From DASVTU01 sp036387415 (GTDB lineage Bacteria; Acidobacteriota; Blastocatellia; Pyrinomonadales; Pyrinomonadaceae), in NCBI GenBank assembly GCA_036387415.1, contig DASVTU010000009.1, forward strand, positions 50,113 through 114,112: a stretch of 64,000 nucleotides of DNA, written 5' to 3'. The first letter of the stretch is position 1; each line of letters opens with the position of its first letter. Shown here in pieces: positions 37,669 through 46,254 of the stretch. The notes beneath the pieces are model-generated. The model worked only from the letters and a program-made list of their open reading frames with translations, ran no database searches and was not told the DNA's origin. The position numbers and the translations under genes are program-made.

Positions 37669-38337
37669 TCATTTTAGTATTTCGCCTGTCTTCATCGACC
37701 AGAGAACCAGGTCAAGCTCGTCGAAATTGATGCCAACGTCGTCGGCGAAGCGGCGTAGACGTTGTTCGGTCGCCAGATATTTGGCGCGAGTCGTGGGCGG
37801 TTGGGGCGATTCCGTAACGCCTAGTTCCGCAAGGCTGCGGAGGATGTGTTTATCGAGAATCGCATAACCGCGAAAACCGATATTACGAAGGAAGTGGCTG
37901 GCTTCCTTGTAGCCGAGACCTTTGATGAGACGTTCGCGTGCGAGCCAGTCGCGGCGTTCGAGCGGGTCGCTGAAGCTTTCCAGCCGTTCGCGTAGACGCA
38001 TGCCGCAGTTCTGTTGAAGATAGTCGCGCGTGACGACGATGTAACCCGAACGCGCCCTCGGATAACGATGGACGCCCGTGAGCGCCGACGCCAACTCTTC
38101 ATGCCCGCCCGCCTGCAAGAACGGCCTCACGGCTTCGACCGAACGCAGCCCCATGCGTGCCGACGCTCCGGCGGTAAAGATGCAATAAACGAGTTCTTCC
38201 CAGAGACGTTGGTCGCAGCGTTGTTGCCAAACGTCGCGAAACTCCGCGAGCCGCGCGCGAATGGCGCGGGCGCGTTCGCTGTGAACTGCGCGTATCCTTT
38301 CGATAGTAACGGGTTCGGGTTGGTTGTCTCGTTGCAA
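37669..38337 (-). CDS. N-glycosylase/DNA lyase, archaeal-type Ogg (8-oxoguanine repair)
   Basis: 222 residues. The helix-hairpin-helix motif (LIKGLGYKEASHFLRNIG) is followed by AILDKHILR, where Asp is the catalytic acid; the lysine in GLGYKEA is the expected Schiff-base residue. This pattern belongs to the Ogg2 family known from archaea and Thermotoga. The enzyme removes 8-oxoguanine and nicks the DNA. Start at 38337; the ATG has no strong ribosome site. Confidence 0.9.
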   Translation of the reverse strand: MQRDNQPEPVTIERIRAVHSERARAIRARLAEFRDVWQQRCDQRLWEELVYCIFTAGASARMGLRSVEAVRPFLQAGGHEELASALTGVHRYPRARSGYIVVTRDYLQQNCGMRLRERLESFSDPLERRDWLARERLIKGLGYKEASHFLRNIGFRGYAILDKHILRSLAELGVTESPQPPTTRAKYLATEQRLRRFADDVGINFDELDLVLWSMKTGEILK

Positions 38338-38702
38338 GATGGTTTTTTAACACGCGGCTCAAATCACGCACGCGATTCTATGTACGCGCTCGCGGCAATG
38401 TCAAAAGAAAAAGGCAAATGCTGGTGTGAGGACGAAAGGAAAAGGTAAAAGGTAAAAGTAAAGAAGCACTCAAATAGTCGTTCTTCACTTTTGCCCTTTA
38501 CCCTTTTCCTTTTGCCCTCTCTTGAGCCGGAATGGAATTTGCTACCCCATTCGACGTGTGTACATCTTGCATGCATCCCGTACACGCAGTGAACGCATCA
38601 AAGGTTCGCTCTCCTTTACTTTCAAGTATTTAGGCGAACCTCCGAACGTCTGTGCTAGCATGCACAGCCTTTGATTTGTGTGCGAGAACAAGAGATTCGA
38701 GA
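38338..38702. repeat. Divergent intergenic region with family-P word-palindrome
   Basis: 365 bases between divergent genes. At 38432-38521 GACGAAAGGAAAAGGTAAAA faces TTTACCCTTTTCCTTTTGCC, around AGAAGCACTCAAATAGTCG. No gene or clear promoter is seen in the remainder. Confidence 0.7.
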
Positions 38703-40094
38703 ATGATGGGACGAAAGATTCAACAAGCGATGCTGCTGGCCGCACTTCTTATGGCGTCCGCGCTGACGGCGACGGCGCAGGAGAATTCATTTGCGACGCA
38801 GAGGCCGGAGCCGACTCCGGTTGAAGTACCGTCGCTGCCGCCCGCCACGTTGCCGACGGCTGAACTGCCGATTACCGCCGACGACCTCTTACCGCTCACC
38901 GCCGAACGCGCGACGTTTCAGCGACAGGGCGTGCTGGTCGAGACATTCGGCGGCGAAGTCGTCATGGAGCAGGCCGCCGAGCAGGGTTTCAATCCGGCGT
39001 CCGCCGTCAAACTCGCCACCGCGCTCGTCGCGCTCCGCACCTTCGGCCCGCAACATCGCTTCGCCACGGCGGTCTGGACAAACGGCACGTTCGACGCCGC
39101 GACCTCTACCATTAACGGCGACCTCATCATCTCAGGCCGCGACCCATCTTTCCACTACGAACATGCCGTGTTGCTGGCGCGCGAGTTGAACCGTCTGGGG
39201 ATTCGCAACGTGACGGGCGACCTCGTTGTCGCGCCGCGCTTCACAATGAATTTCAGCCCTTCGTCGTTGCGTTCGGGCGAACAACTCTACGACACGCTTG
39301 ATGCCACGCGGCGACCCGCCGCAGCGACTCGCGCATGGTACGACGCACGCATCGCCACGGGCGACACCGCCGACTTGCAGACGCTTCCGAGCGTCTCCGT
39401 GATGGGCGCGGTCTATACGGATTCGGTGCCGTCGGGTGCACGCATGCTGCTGACGCACAAGTCGAGCACGCTGGTTGATGTTCTGAAAGTTCTGCTCTGC
39501 TACTCGAACAATTTCATGGCCGAGCGTCTCGGTGACATGCTTGGCGGCGCGCAGGGCGTCCGTCGTTTTCTCGTCAGCGAAGTCGGTCTGCCCGACGCCG
39601 AAGTGCGCCTCGCTTCGACGAGCGGGCTTGGCGTCAATCGTCTCACGCCGCGCGGCATGATGAAAGTTTACCGCGCGCTGTTTGACGAATTGGACGAACA
39701 CAATCTCTCGCCCGCCGACATCATGCCCGTCGCGGGCATCGACCCGGGAACGTTACAAAAGCGTTATCGCTCGTCACTCGGTCGCGGCAGCATCATCGCC
39801 AAGACGGGCACGCTTATTCGCACCGACAACGGTGCGAGCGCACTCGTCGGACAATTCCGCACACAGAGCGGCGAAACGCTTCTCTTTGTCATCTTCAATC
39901 AACGCGGCAGTGCCGTTCATTTCCGCGCCACACAGGATAGGCTCATCGCCGACTTACAGAGCGCACGCGGCGGCCCCGCGCCTTTCGCCTATTCGCCCCA
40001 CTCACTCGCCATGCGCCTGGCAGACACCGCTTTTGACCCCGCTAAACCCGCGCGCACAGACGAGTACGAACCCGCAGCGAACGAACTCAAGTAA
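38703..40094 (+). CDS. dacB: D-alanyl-D-alanine carboxypeptidase, PBP4 / peptidase S13 family
   Basis: 463 residues from ATG 38703, which starts a signal peptide (cleavage after ATAQ, about residue 26); a longer frame to 38652 lacks it. Active-site motifs: SAVK (Ser100-Lys103), SNN in CYSNNFMAERLG, and KTG in IIAKTGTLIRTDNG. It trims or cross-links peptidoglycan peptides in the periplasm. Its stop codon touches the next repeat. Confidence 0.92.
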   Translation: MMGRKIQQAMLLAALLMASALTATAQENSFATQRPEPTPVEVPSLPPATLPTAELPITADDLLPLTAERATFQRQGVLVETFGGEVVMEQAAEQGFNPASAVKLATALVALRTFGPQHRFATAVWTNGTFDAATSTINGDLIISGRDPSFHYEHAVLLARELNRLGIRNVTGDLVVAPRFTMNFSPSSLRSGEQLYDTLDATRRPAAATRAWYDARIATGDTADLQTLPSVSVMGAVYTDSVPSGARMLLTHKSSTLVDVLKVLLCYSNNFMAERLGDMLGGAQGVRRFLVSEVGLPDAEVRLASTSGLGVNRLTPRGMMKVYRALFDELDEHNLSPADIMPVAGIDPGTLQKRYRSSLGRGSIIAKTGTLIRTDNGASALVGQFRTQSGETLLFVIFNQRGSAVHFRATQDRLIADLQSARGGPAPFAYSPHSLAMRLADTAFDPAKPARTDEYEPAANELK

Positions 40095-40263
40095 TTGCGG
40101 AATGCGGATTCAAAAGCAGAGGCCAGAAGTCGGAATTCAGGAGTCAGAAGAGAAGCTATCGGCAATGCACTCGCTCTCGTCTTCTTTTCTGACTTCTAAC
40201 TTTCTTCTGACTTCTGGCTTCTGACTCCTGTCTTCCCGGTTCTACCAATCCGCCTTCCGCAAT
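40093..40263. repeat. Composite word-palindrome, families N and S, over 160 bases
   Basis: Outer AATTGCGGAATGCGGATT against AATCCGCCTTCCGCAAT. Inner CCAGAAGTCGGAATTCAGGA and GTCAGAAGAGAAG against TTCTGACTTCTGGCTTCTGA. It begins at the dacB stop codon. Confidence 0.85.
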
Positions 40264-40271
40264 AAAAAATC

Positions 40272-40306
40272 GCGCCCCGACGGCCTGAGAGTCGCCGGGG
40301 CGCTTT
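40272..40306 (+). terminator. Rho-independent terminator after dacB
   Basis: GC-rich stem GCGCCCCG/CGGGGCGC with a further GAC-type extension, followed by TTTT at 40303-40306. Confidence 0.8.
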
Positions 40307-40943
40307 TACGTCCCACCTGCGCGCGACGTGCGGCCCCGCACGCAAGGAGACGATGCTGTTTCGATTGTTGCTTGAAGAAACCGCGATGGTGGCAAAGCAT
40401 CTTTCGAGAGCTTCCGCACTGCCACCCTCACTCGCGGTCGATTGCTCGGCGACGCGCGTGTCGCGCATAACCAGGTCTCAATTGACATGCGCCACACGCG
40501 CGGCCAGTTCTCACTACAGCAACTATCACACCGCGCCTCTCTCGCACGTCCGACGAAAGCTCCTAAACCATGATGCCTACGGTGTTTGCACGTCGATGAA
40601 GGGCGGTTGCTGCGTCGTCGTCTTCGTGTCACGCAAACTTCTGACTGTTTCTAACGGTGACAGGAACTATGTAACGCTCGTTCGTTTCGGCTGTGCTTAT
40701 GGCTTCGCGCCTGTGTCTGCGCTTGTGTCTGCAACTGCGTGGCGCGAGGTGTGAAGCGGGTTTCCCAAAGGTGTCACGGAAGGTAACGTCCGGGTTCGTC
40801 AGCGGAAGAATGAAAGGCGCGTGTTTGCTGGTTTTCTTTCGCGTCGGGCGCGTGGCCTCACTTTTGCACTCAATGAGGCAAGCCACGTCCGCACATTGTC
40901 CGAGGACGCGAGCCGCAGATGCGTTGGCTTGGAGGAAGCAAAG
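40307..40943. other. Long leader region before the pseudopilin operon, no gene supported
   Basis: 637 bases. One plus-strand frame (40353-40754, 133 codons) has AGGAG near its ATG, but a Cys/Ser-rich product with no recognisable pattern, and is not called. The region has many small GC hairpins (such as GTGCGG/CCGCAC at 40330-40343). The sigma-54 promoter near its right end is the only regulatory signal I can support. Confidence 0.5.
40853..40868 (+). promoter_or_regulatory. Sigma-54 (-24/-12) promoter of the pseudopilin operon
   Basis: TGGCCTCACTTTTGCA has GG and GC exactly ten bases apart and keeps TGGC and TTTGCA of the consensus. Transcription would start near 40879, some 65 bases before the first pseudopilin ATG. 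A sigma-54 activator gene lies right behind the operon. Confidence 0.65.
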
Positions 40944-41567
40944 ATGAACGTGCCGTTGATAGATTGTTCGCAGAGGGAGCGCCGCTTGAGGCGTGAGCGC
41001 GGCTTTACGATGCTGGAATTGTTGATTGTGCTCGCCATCGTCATCGTCGGAGCGACGCTGGCCGGAATGCAGGCCGCCAGAGCACAACGCAATTTTCGTC
41101 TGACCAATGCCGAGCGGGAGTTTACGAGTTATCTGGAAAAGGCGCGCGTCGATTCGATTCGCCGCCGCGCCAAGACCGCCGCGCAGTCGGCCAACGTGGT
41201 TATCAACGCCGTCGAGCCTAACAGGTATCGCGTGACGATGGACTTCGCCGGAAACGGCAACTTGAGCACGCGCGTCATTACTCTGCCGCACGGCGTGACG
41301 TTCAACGTAGAGAACAACGTCGCCGTCTCTTTCGACTGGCGCGGACGTGCGACGCAGGATGTCGTCGTCGGTTTGACCGACGGCGAAACCACCCCGGCTC
41401 CCATGCGCGTCAGGCAATCGGGCGACATCATGAGCAGCAGCCAGTCGTACTACAACCCGCCCGCCGTCGCTGTGCAGGTCAACGCCGGAGCCACCGTGCT
41501 CTCATCCACCACCAACGTCAATACGCGCACGCAGATGAGTTCATCCGCCGTCAACGCGGGTTACTGA
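40944..41567 (+). CDS. GspH/FimT-type minor pseudopilin
   Basis: 207 residues from ATG 40944, with GGAGG eight bases upstream; a frame back to 40821 precedes the prepilin motif by too much. The prepilin peptidase site RERG-FTMLELLIVLAIVIVG cleaves after Gly20, with Glu at +5 (Glu25). The remainder is a beta-rich globular domain. It is first of four minor pilins that prime or cap type IV pili or a type II-like pseudopilus in the envelope. Confidence 0.9.
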   Translation: MNVPLIDCSQRERRLRRERGFTMLELLIVLAIVIVGATLAGMQAARAQRNFRLTNAEREFTSYLEKARVDSIRRRAKTAAQSANVVINAVEPNRYRVTMDFAGNGNLSTRVITLPHGVTFNVENNVAVSFDWRGRATQDVVVGLTDGETTPAPMRVRQSGDIMSSSQSYYNPPAVAVQVNAGATVLSSTTNVNTRTQMSSSAVNAGY

Positions 41568-41671
41568 CGCGCACCTGCGCTTCTGCCAACGACCTTCGGC
41601 GGACGCCTCCGAATTTACCAGCCAGCATGCCTGTCATGTACAAGGCAACCAACTCGATGGAGAAAGACAAG

Positions 41672-42187
41672 ATGAGTTTCGAGAATCAAGAACAGACGCG
41701 CCGACACGTCGATGCGCCACGCGTCGTGCGCCGTGCGAAGTCCGAGCGAGGCTTTACGCTGCTTGAGATTGTGCTTGCCATGCTCGTCATGATGATTGCC
41801 GTCCTGGGCACGATGTCTCTCTTTATCTTTTCAATCAACTACAATTCGGGTTCGCGCGACCGCGCGATGGCGCTTGCCGTCGCACAGCGTCGCCTCGAAC
41901 GCCTACGCAACGTTCCCTTCGACGACGCTCTGCTCAACGCGACTACCGCCACTCCGACGCCCGTCAGAGTCGATAGCTACGGTCGCAGCTACGCCGTGAC
42001 CACCGTTATCACCGACGCGCCCGGCTCGCTCCCCAACCCGGCGACATCGCCCAGACGCAAGACCATCACCGTCACCGTCCGGCCTGCGGGCGGGCGCACC
42101 ACTAACGGAACCGTCGAATGGTCGTTCGCTCCCGTCTCTCTGACGACCACACGCACCTCTCTCAAAGTCGGGGATTACATGCAGTAA
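41672..42187 (+). CDS. PilV-type minor pseudopilin
   Basis: 171 residues from ATG 41672, with GGAG nine bases upstream; ATGs at 41657 and 41627 are alternatives. Prepilin motif SERG-FTLLEIVLAMLVMM with cleavage after Gly27 and Glu32 at +5. The rest is a beta-rich domain ending in LKVGDYMQ. Second gene of the operon. Confidence 0.88.
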   Translation: MSFENQEQTRRHVDAPRVVRRAKSERGFTLLEIVLAMLVMMIAVLGTMSLFIFSINYNSGSRDRAMALAVAQRRLERLRNVPFDDALLNATTATPTPVRVDSYGRSYAVTTVITDAPGSLPNPATSPRRKTITVTVRPAGGRTTNGTVEWSFAPVSLTTTRTSLKVGDYMQ

Positions 42188-42238
42188 CGCTTCGTCGAAG
42201 CCGAAGCAACGATTTTTGTGTGTCGAAAGGCAAAACAG

Positions 42239-43030
42239 ATGACTAGACCGTGTGACACCAGACCGCCTAACACCGAAGCGCATAACACCGAAGCGCGTGA
42301 CAAAAACGCCGACGGTTTCTCCATAGTCGAACTCATCATCGCTCTAGCCGTGACGCTCGTCGTGATGGGTCTTGCGACGACGTTGGTGGCGCAGGCGTTC
42401 AACGTGCGGCGTCGTGAAAATCAACGTTCCGATGCGCTCTCCGATGCGCAACGCGCGCTCAACGCTATGTCGCGCGAGATTGCCAACGCGGGCTTCGGCA
42501 TGACGAACAACGGCATCGTCGCGCAAGATAGCAATGCGACGGCGATTCGCGTGCGCGCCAATCTCAACTCAAACGCCACCATCAACGGCATCGCCACCGA
42601 AGCGGACGAAGATGTGAAATACATCCTTCACACCGACACGAATTTCATCCCCAACCGACGCTATCTCGTCCGCCGCGACATTCGTTTCGAGGCGGGTGCG
42701 CCGCCCGCCGCCGCGCAGAGCATGGTGCTCGCCAACATCGACGCCATCACGATTCGTTATTTCCGCGAACAGGTCAGCTACACCTCAGATGTCAACACTT
42801 GCAACATTACGGGCGTGGCTCCGGCTACGGTTCCTGCGCCCATCACCACCGACCCCCCGCTGGTTAATGAAGTCTCGTTGACGCCGCAACTGGCCGGATA
42901 CGTCGTGATTTCGATATGCGTCGATTTACCGGCATTTGGCACGCCCCGCACTAGTGGTTACCAACCCGCGTCGCGCGTCCAACTCGTCTCGGACGTGCAC
43001 CTGCGTAATGCCACTGCCACCGGATACTAA
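42239..43030 (+). CDS. PilW-type minor pseudopilin
   Basis: 263 residues from ATG 42239; a GTG at 42218 is an alternative. Prepilin motif NADG-FSIVELIIALAV, cleavage after Gly26, Glu31 at +5. The leader is encoded by a near-duplicated AACACCGAAGCGC word. The globular part is beta-rich with two cysteines near 184 and 219. Third gene of the operon. Confidence 0.88.
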   Translation: MTRPCDTRPPNTEAHNTEARDKNADGFSIVELIIALAVTLVVMGLATTLVAQAFNVRRRENQRSDALSDAQRALNAMSREIANAGFGMTNNGIVAQDSNATAIRVRANLNSNATINGIATEADEDVKYILHTDTNFIPNRRYLVRRDIRFEAGAPPAAAQSMVLANIDAITIRYFREQVSYTSDVNTCNITGVAPATVPAPITTDPPLVNEVSLTPQLAGYVVISICVDLPAFGTPRTSGYQPASRVQLVSDVHLRNATATGY

Positions 43031-43060
43031 CGCGCTTTGAAGATACAGGAGAGTTATTCC

Positions 43061-44515
43061 ATGAACGCACATTCGACAGCCCCGACCACACAGCGCCGTA
43101 CAGGCGAACGCGGAGCCGCCCTCATCACCGTGCTGCTTCTCTCCACGCTCCTCTTGACGGCGGGAGGCACGCTCATTCTGACAACTTCGATGACGGCTTC
43201 AAGCTCCTTCGACGCCGTTTCCGAACTGCAAGCCTACGAAGCCGCCGAGGCCGGTTTGCAGGAAGCGATGAATGCCCTACGCGGCAACGCTGCGCCGAAT
43301 CCGGTTCTCGCCAGCAATCCATCGACGGGCGTGAATCCGGCAAACCTGCTCGATTTTCGTCGCGCCGTGACTCGTCAGAACTCCAACAAGCCGAGCGACC
43401 CTGCCAAGCATGCCGACAACTCGGACGTGCCTCTGCGTCTCTCGCGTTGGCTGCCCTACAACTACACGCGCCCCGGCAACACCTATCCAGACCGCGTGAC
43501 TCTCAATCCGGCCAACGAGCCTTTCAGTCCTTTCCGTCACAGTTCCTACAGCGTCGAGATAATTGACCCCGAATATCCGACTCCGGCCTTGATTACCGCC
43601 AAACTCGCCGACCCTAACTACATCCCCGACCGTTTGATAATTCAGGCGACAGGCTACGGCCCGAAGGGCGCGCGTAAACAACTCCGCACCGTCATCACAC
43701 GTCTGTTCTTCAACGTCCAGTCGCCTTCAACGATTGTGATTCGCGGTTCGGACGACGGCAGCACGATGCCTTCTTTTGACCTCGGCAGCAGCAACGCGAA
43801 GAAGTATTCGGGACAAGACCAGACATTCCCGACCGCGCCGAACAAACCCGCTGTTTCCATCAGTCTTCACGATTGGACAAAAATCAACGCCGGCATCACT
43901 AAAGGTTCAACGGTTGATGACCCGAAGTTGGCGATTCTCGACCTTAACGTCGTACCGAACGTGCCTCCTTTAACCACCGCTCCGCTCTGGCCGACGGCGC
44001 TGACGCCGATTCCCGCAACCAAGCCTCCGAGCGCCGCTACTCCATATTTTCTTGTCACAGCAGACGCCGCACGCGCCTTTGTTCAGGAAGCGAGAGACCT
44101 CGCCAAAGACATGGATCGCTATTACACGGGAGCACAGTTTGCCTCGGAACTTGGCGGCGTCGCCAATGAAGGACTGAGCGGCGACTCGGCTTTCACTTTT
44201 GTTGACGGCAATTGTGATTTGAACGGTGGCAGCGGTCTACTCATCGTGACGGGCGATGTGGACATCGGCGGCAATGATGATTTTCAGGGAATCGTGCTGG
44301 CGCTTGGTGGTGGGCGCGTCTCGCGTTCGGGCGGCGGCAACGGGCAATCTTTAGGCTCCTGGATTGTCGCCCGCTTCGGCCCGACGGGCGGATTTCTCGC
44401 CCCTTCTTTCGACACCAGCGGCGGCGGCAGTTCCCATTTCCTCTTCGACACCGCCTCCATCAATAACGCCAACGCGATGGCCGGACGCCGTACCCTCGGT
44501 ATCCTCGAAAGATAA
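43061..44515 (+). CDS. PilX-type minor pseudopilin / pilus assembly protein
   Basis: 484 residues from ATG 43061, with GGAG nine bases upstream. The leader ends ERGAALITVLLLSTLLLT, the PilX form without Glu at +5, followed by AYEAAEAGLQEA typical of PilX N-termini. The long C-terminal region is rich in Gly/Ser/Pro and contains SGLLIVTGDVDIGGNDDF near 395, a pattern seen in pilus-tip-like proteins. Last gene of the operon; a hairpin terminator follows. Confidence 0.87.
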   Translation: MNAHSTAPTTQRRTGERGAALITVLLLSTLLLTAGGTLILTTSMTASSSFDAVSELQAYEAAEAGLQEAMNALRGNAAPNPVLASNPSTGVNPANLLDFRRAVTRQNSNKPSDPAKHADNSDVPLRLSRWLPYNYTRPGNTYPDRVTLNPANEPFSPFRHSSYSVEIIDPEYPTPALITAKLADPNYIPDRLIIQATGYGPKGARKQLRTVITRLFFNVQSPSTIVIRGSDDGSTMPSFDLGSSNAKKYSGQDQTFPTAPNKPAVSISLHDWTKINAGITKGSTVDDPKLAILDLNVVPNVPPLTTAPLWPTALTPIPATKPPSAATPYFLVTADAARAFVQEARDLAKDMDRYYTGAQFASELGGVANEGLSGDSAFTFVDGNCDLNGGSGLLIVTGDVDIGGNDDFQGIVLALGGGRVSRSGGGNGQSLGSWIVARFGPTGGFLAPSFDTSGGGSSHFLFDTASINNANAMAGRRTLGILER

Positions 44516-44542
44516 ACGGCGAACTCAAACCCGAACCCATTC

Positions 44543-44583
44543 GCGGGCGCGTGCTCTCTTCCGAGCCGCGCCCGCGCTCTTTA
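44543..44583 (+). terminator. Possible terminator after the pseudopilin operon
   Basis: GCGGGCGCG (44543-44551) pairs with CGCGCCCGC (44567-44575) and is followed by GCTCTTTAT, so the U-run is short. Confidence 0.5.
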
Positions 44584-44679
44584 TCGTCGCCGCATGAGTC
44601 TCGTCGTCAGACCGTCTGCTTGACACACGCACGCGCGCGTCGCTACCATCCGCCACACATTCAACGATGAACCGAAAGC

Positions 44680-44765
44680 ATTTATTCATCGACTCATTGA
44701 TTCATTGATTTAATGATGCACTGAGTCAATGAACAGATAAAGCAATGAATCAATCACTTTCCGTT
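44680..44765. repeat. Intergenic word-palindrome, family W, before the sigma-54 activator
   Basis: ATTCATCGACTCATTGATTC (44684 on) against AATGAATCAATCAC (44744 on), around TTAATGATGCACTGAG. It lies just upstream of the next start codon (44779). Confidence 0.8.
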
Positions 44766-44778
44766 CATCTATGCACAC

Positions 44779-46221
44779 ATGCCTGACATACTACTCGTCG
44801 AAGATAAAGACAGTCTGCGCCGCGTGCTGACGATGACGTTGGAGAACGCGGGCTACACCGTCGCCGAATGTGAGGACGCGCGTGCGGCGGCTCAGGAGAT
44901 TGCCCGCGCGCCGTTTCGTCTCGTCCTGACAGACCTGCGAATGCCTCACGGCTCCGGTCTCGACGTGCTGCGCGCCGCACGCGCCACAGACCCTTTCGTG
45001 CCCGTCGTCGTGATGACCGCTTACGGTTCGATTGACGAAGCCGTGCAGGCGATGAAAGACGGCGCACACGATTTTCTGCAAAAGCCCGTTGACTCCAATC
45101 ACCTCCTGCTCTTGGTCGAACGCGCGCTCGAACAGGCGCGACTCCGCACCGAAAACATCCTCTTGCGCGAGGAGTGGTCGCGTCGTTACGGCTTCCCGCG
45201 CATCATCGGCGAATCCGAAGCTATCAAACGCGCCGTCGGCGAAACGCAACGCGTCGCCACCACCGAAGCGACCGTCCTTCTGCTCGGCGAATCGGGCACG
45301 GGCAAAGAACTCTTCGCACGCGCCATTCATCATCTCAGCCCTCGCCGCGACAAACCCTTCGTCGCCATCAACTGCGCCGCGATTCCCGAGACACTCATCG
45401 AATCCGAACTCTTCGGCCATGAGCGCGGCGCGTTTACAGGCGCGAACGAACGTCGCCCCGGCAAGTTTGAGTTGGCGACGGGCGGCACCGTGTTTCTCGA
45501 CGAGATTGGCGAACTCCCGCTCGCCGTGCAAGGCAAACTCCTGCGCGCGATTGAAGAGAAGACGGTTGACCGCATCGGCGGACGCGCGCCCGTGCCCGTC
45601 GATGTCCGCATCGTCGCGGCGACCAATCGACATCTGCAACAGGAAGCCGAGAGCGGAGAGTTTCGCCGCGACCTCTTCTTTCGTCTCGCGGTCTTCCCCG
45701 TCGAGATTCCGCCGTTGCGCGAACGCGGCGACGACGTTGCACTGCTCGCGCGCCACTTCGCCGCGCAGTTCGGCAAAGAGCTACGCAAATGCGAAGCGAC
45801 CATCAGCGACGAAGCACTCGCCACCCTCCGCGCCCACACGTGGCCGGGCAACGTGCGCGAACTTGAGAACGCCATCGAACGCGCCTGCATCCTCGCTGAC
45901 ACACCCGTGCTCGAAACGCGCGATTTGGGTTTGGGCGCTACGATGTACGGTGCGATGCGCCGGAGCGATAAAGCGTCGGGCGAGGCAGGCGCGAACGCCA
46001 ACGCGCACGAAAACGTTGCGGAGAGTTTGGCGACGATGGATTTTTCCGGTTCGCTCGCGGAGACGGCGGAACGCGCAGTGCGCCTCGTCGAGCGGCATAA
46101 AATCGTCGAAGCCCTGCGCGCGCATCATGGCAACAAAACGCGCGCCGCCGAAACGCTCGGCGTCAGTTACAAAACGCTGCTCACCAAAATCAAAGATTAC
46201 GACCTTCAACACATTCAGTAA
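44779..46221 (+). CDS. Sigma-54-dependent response regulator, NtrC/PilR family
   Basis: 480 residues. Receiver domain 1-120 with phospho-acceptor Asp52 (LTDLRMP) and Lys near 105 (QKPVD). AAA+ domain with Walker A GESGTGKE, the sigma-54 contact loop GAFTGA and FLDEIGELP. A C-terminal Fis-type helix-turn-helix (KTRAAETLGVSYKTLLTKI). It activates sigma-54 promoters after phosphorylation. No histidine kinase gene lies near. Its place behind the pilin operon suggests a PilR-like role; PrsR, which controls PEP-CTERM systems, is an alternative. Confidence 0.93.
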   Translation: MPDILLVEDKDSLRRVLTMTLENAGYTVAECEDARAAAQEIARAPFRLVLTDLRMPHGSGLDVLRAARATDPFVPVVVMTAYGSIDEAVQAMKDGAHDFLQKPVDSNHLLLLVERALEQARLRTENILLREEWSRRYGFPRIIGESEAIKRAVGETQRVATTEATVLLLGESGTGKELFARAIHHLSPRRDKPFVAINCAAIPETLIESELFGHERGAFTGANERRPGKFELATGGTVFLDEIGELPLAVQGKLLRAIEEKTVDRIGGRAPVPVDVRIVAATNRHLQQEAESGEFRRDLFFRLAVFPVEIPPLRERGDDVALLARHFAAQFGKELRKCEATISDEALATLRAHTWPGNVRELENAIERACILADTPVLETRDLGLGATMYGAMRRSDKASGEAGANANAHENVAESLATMDFSGSLAETAERAVRLVERHKIVEALRAHHGNKTRAAETLGVSYKTLLTKIKDYDLQHIQ

Positions 46222-46254
46222 CCAAGACCCACGGCGACCGCCCACACAAACTCA

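Noticed and set aside
40353..40754. 133-codon open frame before the pilin operon
   Set aside because: No recognisable product, odd Cys/Ser-rich composition, and the ribosome site is only three bases from the ATG.
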